Of a DNA stretch of 8,654 nt, positions 6,465 through 8,654 are shown piece by piece. This DNA is from Aquirhabdus sp. (GTDB lineage Bacteria > Pseudomonadota > Gammaproteobacteria > Pseudomonadales > Moraxellaceae), in assembly GCA_030150595.1 (NCBI GenBank), contig JASLFQ010000034.1, positions 1 to 8,654 of the forward strand, in the 5' to 3' direction. The position numbers and the translations under genes are program-made. The first letter of the stretch is position 1, and every line of letters starts with the position of its first letter. Below the pieces are notes generated by a model, which was given only the letters and a program-made list of their open reading frames with translations, did not search any database and was not told where the DNA came from.

Positions 6465-6486
6465 TGAGTTTGATTCATTAATCAAA
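6465..6486. promoter_or_regulatory. candidate MetR binding site and overlapping palindrome
   Basis: TGAG-N5-TTCA at 6465-6477 matches 7 of 8 positions of the E. coli MetR consensus TGAA-N5-TTCA and has the T-N11-A form of LysR-type sites. Overlapping it, TTTGATT (6469-6475) and AATCAAA (6480-6486) form a perfect inverted repeat with a 4-base centre. It ends 47 bp upstream of the metE ATG, so bound MetR would be near the promoter. No strong sigma-70 promoter is visible for metE (TATCAA at 6503-6508 is the best -10), as expected for an activator-dependent promoter. Confidence 0.5.
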
Positions 6487-6533
6487 GATAGTCACACTAC
6501 CCTATCAAAATTCTGAAAAGGTCGTGATCGAAA

Positions 6534-8654
6534 ATGACAACTACATATCAACCCATTACCCATATTCTGGGCTATCCGCGCATTGGCGCAAAACGTGAAC
6601 TCAAATTTGCTTCCGAGGCATATTGGCAAGGCAAGTCAACTCAAGCTGAATTAATTGCAAAAGCACAAGCTGTAGAAGCAAGCAATTGGCAAGCACAAGT
6701 TGATGCAGGTGTATCGCTGCTCACCGTTGGCGACTTTGTCTATTACGATAGTATTTTAACCCACGCAACCCGTCTAGGTGTTTTACCAAAGCGTTTTGCT
6801 GCTGCGCAAGACTTGAATCTGCTTGATCGTCAATTCTATTTGGCACGTGGTCGCGCACCAAACTGTCCTGATGTCGCAGCATTGGAAATGACCAAATGGT
6901 TTGATACCAACTATCATTACTTGGTTCCAGAATTGACTAGCGATCAGAAATTTACAGCTGACTTCTCTGACCTAGTTGCACAAGTTGAACGCGCTAAAGC
7001 GTTTAACAAACCGCTGAAAGTTGTTGTACCTGGTTTAGTCAACTTCCTTTATTTGTCTCGCATTGTAGACAACAATGACAAAGTCAAAGCATGTGATCAC
7101 AACGATCATCATCACGATGAAAGCTGCCTCCACATCAGCGGAAACAAAGCAGACCAAGGCACATTAGGTCTCGTCGACGCACTCCTGCCTGCTTACGTGC
7201 AATTGTTTGATCAACTTGCTGCAGCTGGTGTCGAATGGGTACAAGTTGATGAGCCAGCATTGGTGCTCGACCTACCACAAGTATGGAAGAACGCATTTGA
7301 AAGCGTTTATAACCGCTTGCAACGTCGCGATACGTTGAAATTACTCATCACCACGTATTTTGGTACACTTGGCGACAATTTAAATCTTGCGTGTCATTTG
7401 CCTGTTGCAGGTTTGCACATTGACATCAGCCGTGAAAAAGCAGGCGAATACTTCTGGAAGCAAGTGATTGACCATTTGCCAGCACACAAGGTTTTATCCT
7501 TAGGCTTGCTCAATGGTCGTAGTGTTTGGGCAAGCAACTTAGTCGCCCTAAATCTCATTGTTGAGACTGCGAAAGCAGCTCTTGGAAAAAATCAGGGCGG
7601 ACGCTTGTGGTTATCAACCAGTTGTTCACTACTGCATGTGCCTGTAGATTTATCCCAAGAAAATGTGCCTGCAGCCATTGATGGCAAACTGGCGTTCGCA
7701 CGTCAAAAACTGGATGAATTGGTTGCATTATCCCGCAGCGAAATCACAGCAAACGAAAAGTTGAATACTTGTTCTTTACCTGAATTTACGTTGATTGCAC
7801 AGAATCGTGCAGAGCCATTTGCCATCCGTTATCAAGCGCAACAAGCAAAACTAAACCTACCATTAATCCCAACCACTACGATTGGTTCATTCCCACAAAC
7901 TGCTGAAATTCGTGCAGCGCGTGCGGCGTGGAACAAAGGTGATTTGTCTAATAACGACTATGAAAAAGCCATGAAAGCCGAAATCAAATACGCCATTGAC
8001 GTACAAGAAGAGCTTGGCATTGATGTATTTGTGCATGGTGAAGCAGAACGTACAGACATGGTCGAATACTTTGCGGGTCTATTAGATGGCTTCTGGTTAT
8101 CGAAATTAGGCTGGGTGCAAAGTTACGGCAGTCGCTGTGTACGCCCACCGATTATCGTTGGCGATATTAGTCGTCCAAAAGCGATGACCGTGAAATGGAT
8201 TGAATACGCCAACAGCCTCACCGACAAAATCGTGAAAGGCATGTTGACTGGCCCTGTGACCATCTTGAACTGGTCATTCCCGCCGAGCCATCGCAGCCGT
8301 CGTGAAGTGTCTTTGCAATTAGCAGAAGTAATTCGTCAAGAAGTGAGCGATTTGCAAGATGCAGGCATTCCGATTATTCAAATTGACGAAGCCGCATTCC
8401 GCGAAGGCTTACCACTGCGTAAAGCTGATCAAGCGGAGTATTGGGATTGGGCCGTAAACTCGTTTAAGCATTGTGCCAGCAGCGCCAATGTCGACACGCA
8501 GATTCATACCCACATGTGCTATTCCGACTTTAAGGATTGCTTGCCAGAAATTAAAGCGATGGACGCGGATGTCATCACCATTGAAACCAGCCGTTCAGGT
8601 TTGCAATTGCTCGAAGTATTCCATGAGCAAGGCTATCCAAACGCCATTGGTCCT
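6534..8654 (+). CDS. metE: MetE, cobalamin-independent methionine synthase (3' end missing)
   Basis: MetE transfers a methyl group from 5-methyltetrahydropteroyltri-glutamate to homocysteine, making methionine in the cytoplasm. The frame is unbroken for 707 codons and runs off the right edge; the E. coli enzyme has 753 residues. Visible are GYPRIGAKRELK (13-24), IGSFPQT (450-456), VHGEAER (500-506), QSYGSRCVRPP, the catalytic region QIDEAAFREGLPLR with Asp618, and zinc ligands His660 and Cys662 (HTHMCY) and Glu684 (TIETS). The fourth ligand, a Cys expected near residue 745, lies beyond the window. Relative to E. coli there is an insertion of about 26 residues rich in Cys and His near 178-209. 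ATG 6534 is used; AAAGG (6517-6521) is 12 bases upstream, rather far. It is divergent from metR, which probably activates it with homocysteine. Confidence 0.97.
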   Translation, partial: MTTTYQPITHILGYPRIGAKRELKFASEAYWQGKSTQAELIAKAQAVEASNWQAQVDAGVSLLTVGDFVYYDSILTHATRLGVLPKRFAAAQDLNLLDRQFYLARGRAPNCPDVAALEMTKWFDTNYHYLVPELTSDQKFTADFSDLVAQVERAKAFNKPLKVVVPGLVNFLYLSRIVDNNDKVKACDHNDHHHDESCLHISGNKADQGTLGLVDALLPAYVQLFDQLAAAGVEWVQVDEPALVLDLPQVWKNAFESVYNRLQRRDTLKLLITTYFGTLGDNLNLACHLPVAGLHIDISREKAGEYFWKQVIDHLPAHKVLSLGLLNGRSVWASNLVALNLIVETAKAALGKNQGGRLWLSTSCSLLHVPVDLSQENVPAAIDGKLAFARQKLDELVALSRSEITANEKLNTCSLPEFTLIAQNRAEPFAIRYQAQQAKLNLPLIPTTTIGSFPQTAEIRAARAAWNKGDLSNNDYEKAMKAEIKYAIDVQEELGIDVFVHGEAERTDMVEYFAGLLDGFWLSKLGWVQSYGSRCVRPPIIVGDISRPKAMTVKWIEYANSLTDKIVKGMLTGPVTILNWSFPPSHRSRREVSLQLAEVIRQEVSDLQDAGIPIIQIDEAAFREGLPLRKADQAEYWDWAVNSFKHCASSANVDTQIHTHMCYSDFKDCLPEIKAMDADVITIETSRSGLQLLEVFHEQGYPNAIGP

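Noticed and set aside
6359..6478. N-terminal extension of metR from 6478
   Set aside because: LysR-type MetR proteins begin MIE(V/I)(K/R)HLKTL; the extension would run through the regulatory region, and ATG 6358 has a good GGAG.
8388..8393. IDEAA instead of IDEPA next to the MetE catalytic Asp
   Set aside because: Ala at this position also occurs in other bacterial MetE proteins, and the catalytic residues are intact, so it is normal variation.

Overview
This window looks like ordinary chromosomal housekeeping DNA from a gammaproteobacterium of roughly mid-40s percent GC. A YacG zinc-finger protein sits next to a membrane GGDEF protein, and there are close matches to the enterobacterial YafJ, MetR and MetE families. 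Together these suggest the Pseudomonadales, most likely a Moraxellaceae (Acinetobacter-like) organism. That placement is an inference from remembered protein similarity, not a database result. I see no tRNA, rRNA, CRISPR array, insertion sequence or phage gene.

Layout from left to right. (1) yacG on the plus strand faces a minus-strand six-helix diguanylate cyclase across a 64-bp gap. (2) A 415-bp non-coding stretch (1762-2176) separates the divergent cyclase and a YafJ-type class II glutamine amidotransferase. It carries two perfect inverted repeats, one of which encloses a TATACT box. (3) The amidotransferase and hemH (ferrochelatase) converge with 19 bp between their stop codons. (4) On the minus strand, metR, a DUF4062 protein and hemH follow one another in the same direction. 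metR is closed by an intrinsic terminator that contains its own stop codon, so the DUF4062 gene probably has its own promoter and may be co-transcribed with hemH. (5) metR and metE diverge across 175 bp that hold two palindromes and a good candidate MetR site, the classic arrangement for MetR/homocysteine control of cobalamin-independent methionine synthase. metE is open to the right edge and lacks its last residues, including the fourth zinc ligand.

Several starts were shortened from the longest open frame on protein-family or ribosome-binding-site grounds: yacG at 192, the amidotransferase at 2177 (so that the catalytic cysteine becomes residue 1 of the mature enzyme), the DUF4062 gene at 5169, and metR at 6358.

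I did not find a clear new multi-gene system. The items most worth a second look are the stand-alone DUF4062 protein with a coiled coil and a winged-helix-like C terminus, the Cys/His-rich insertion in the N-terminal half of MetE, and the symmetric elements in the metR-metE, metR-DUF4062 and cyclase-amidotransferase intergenic regions.
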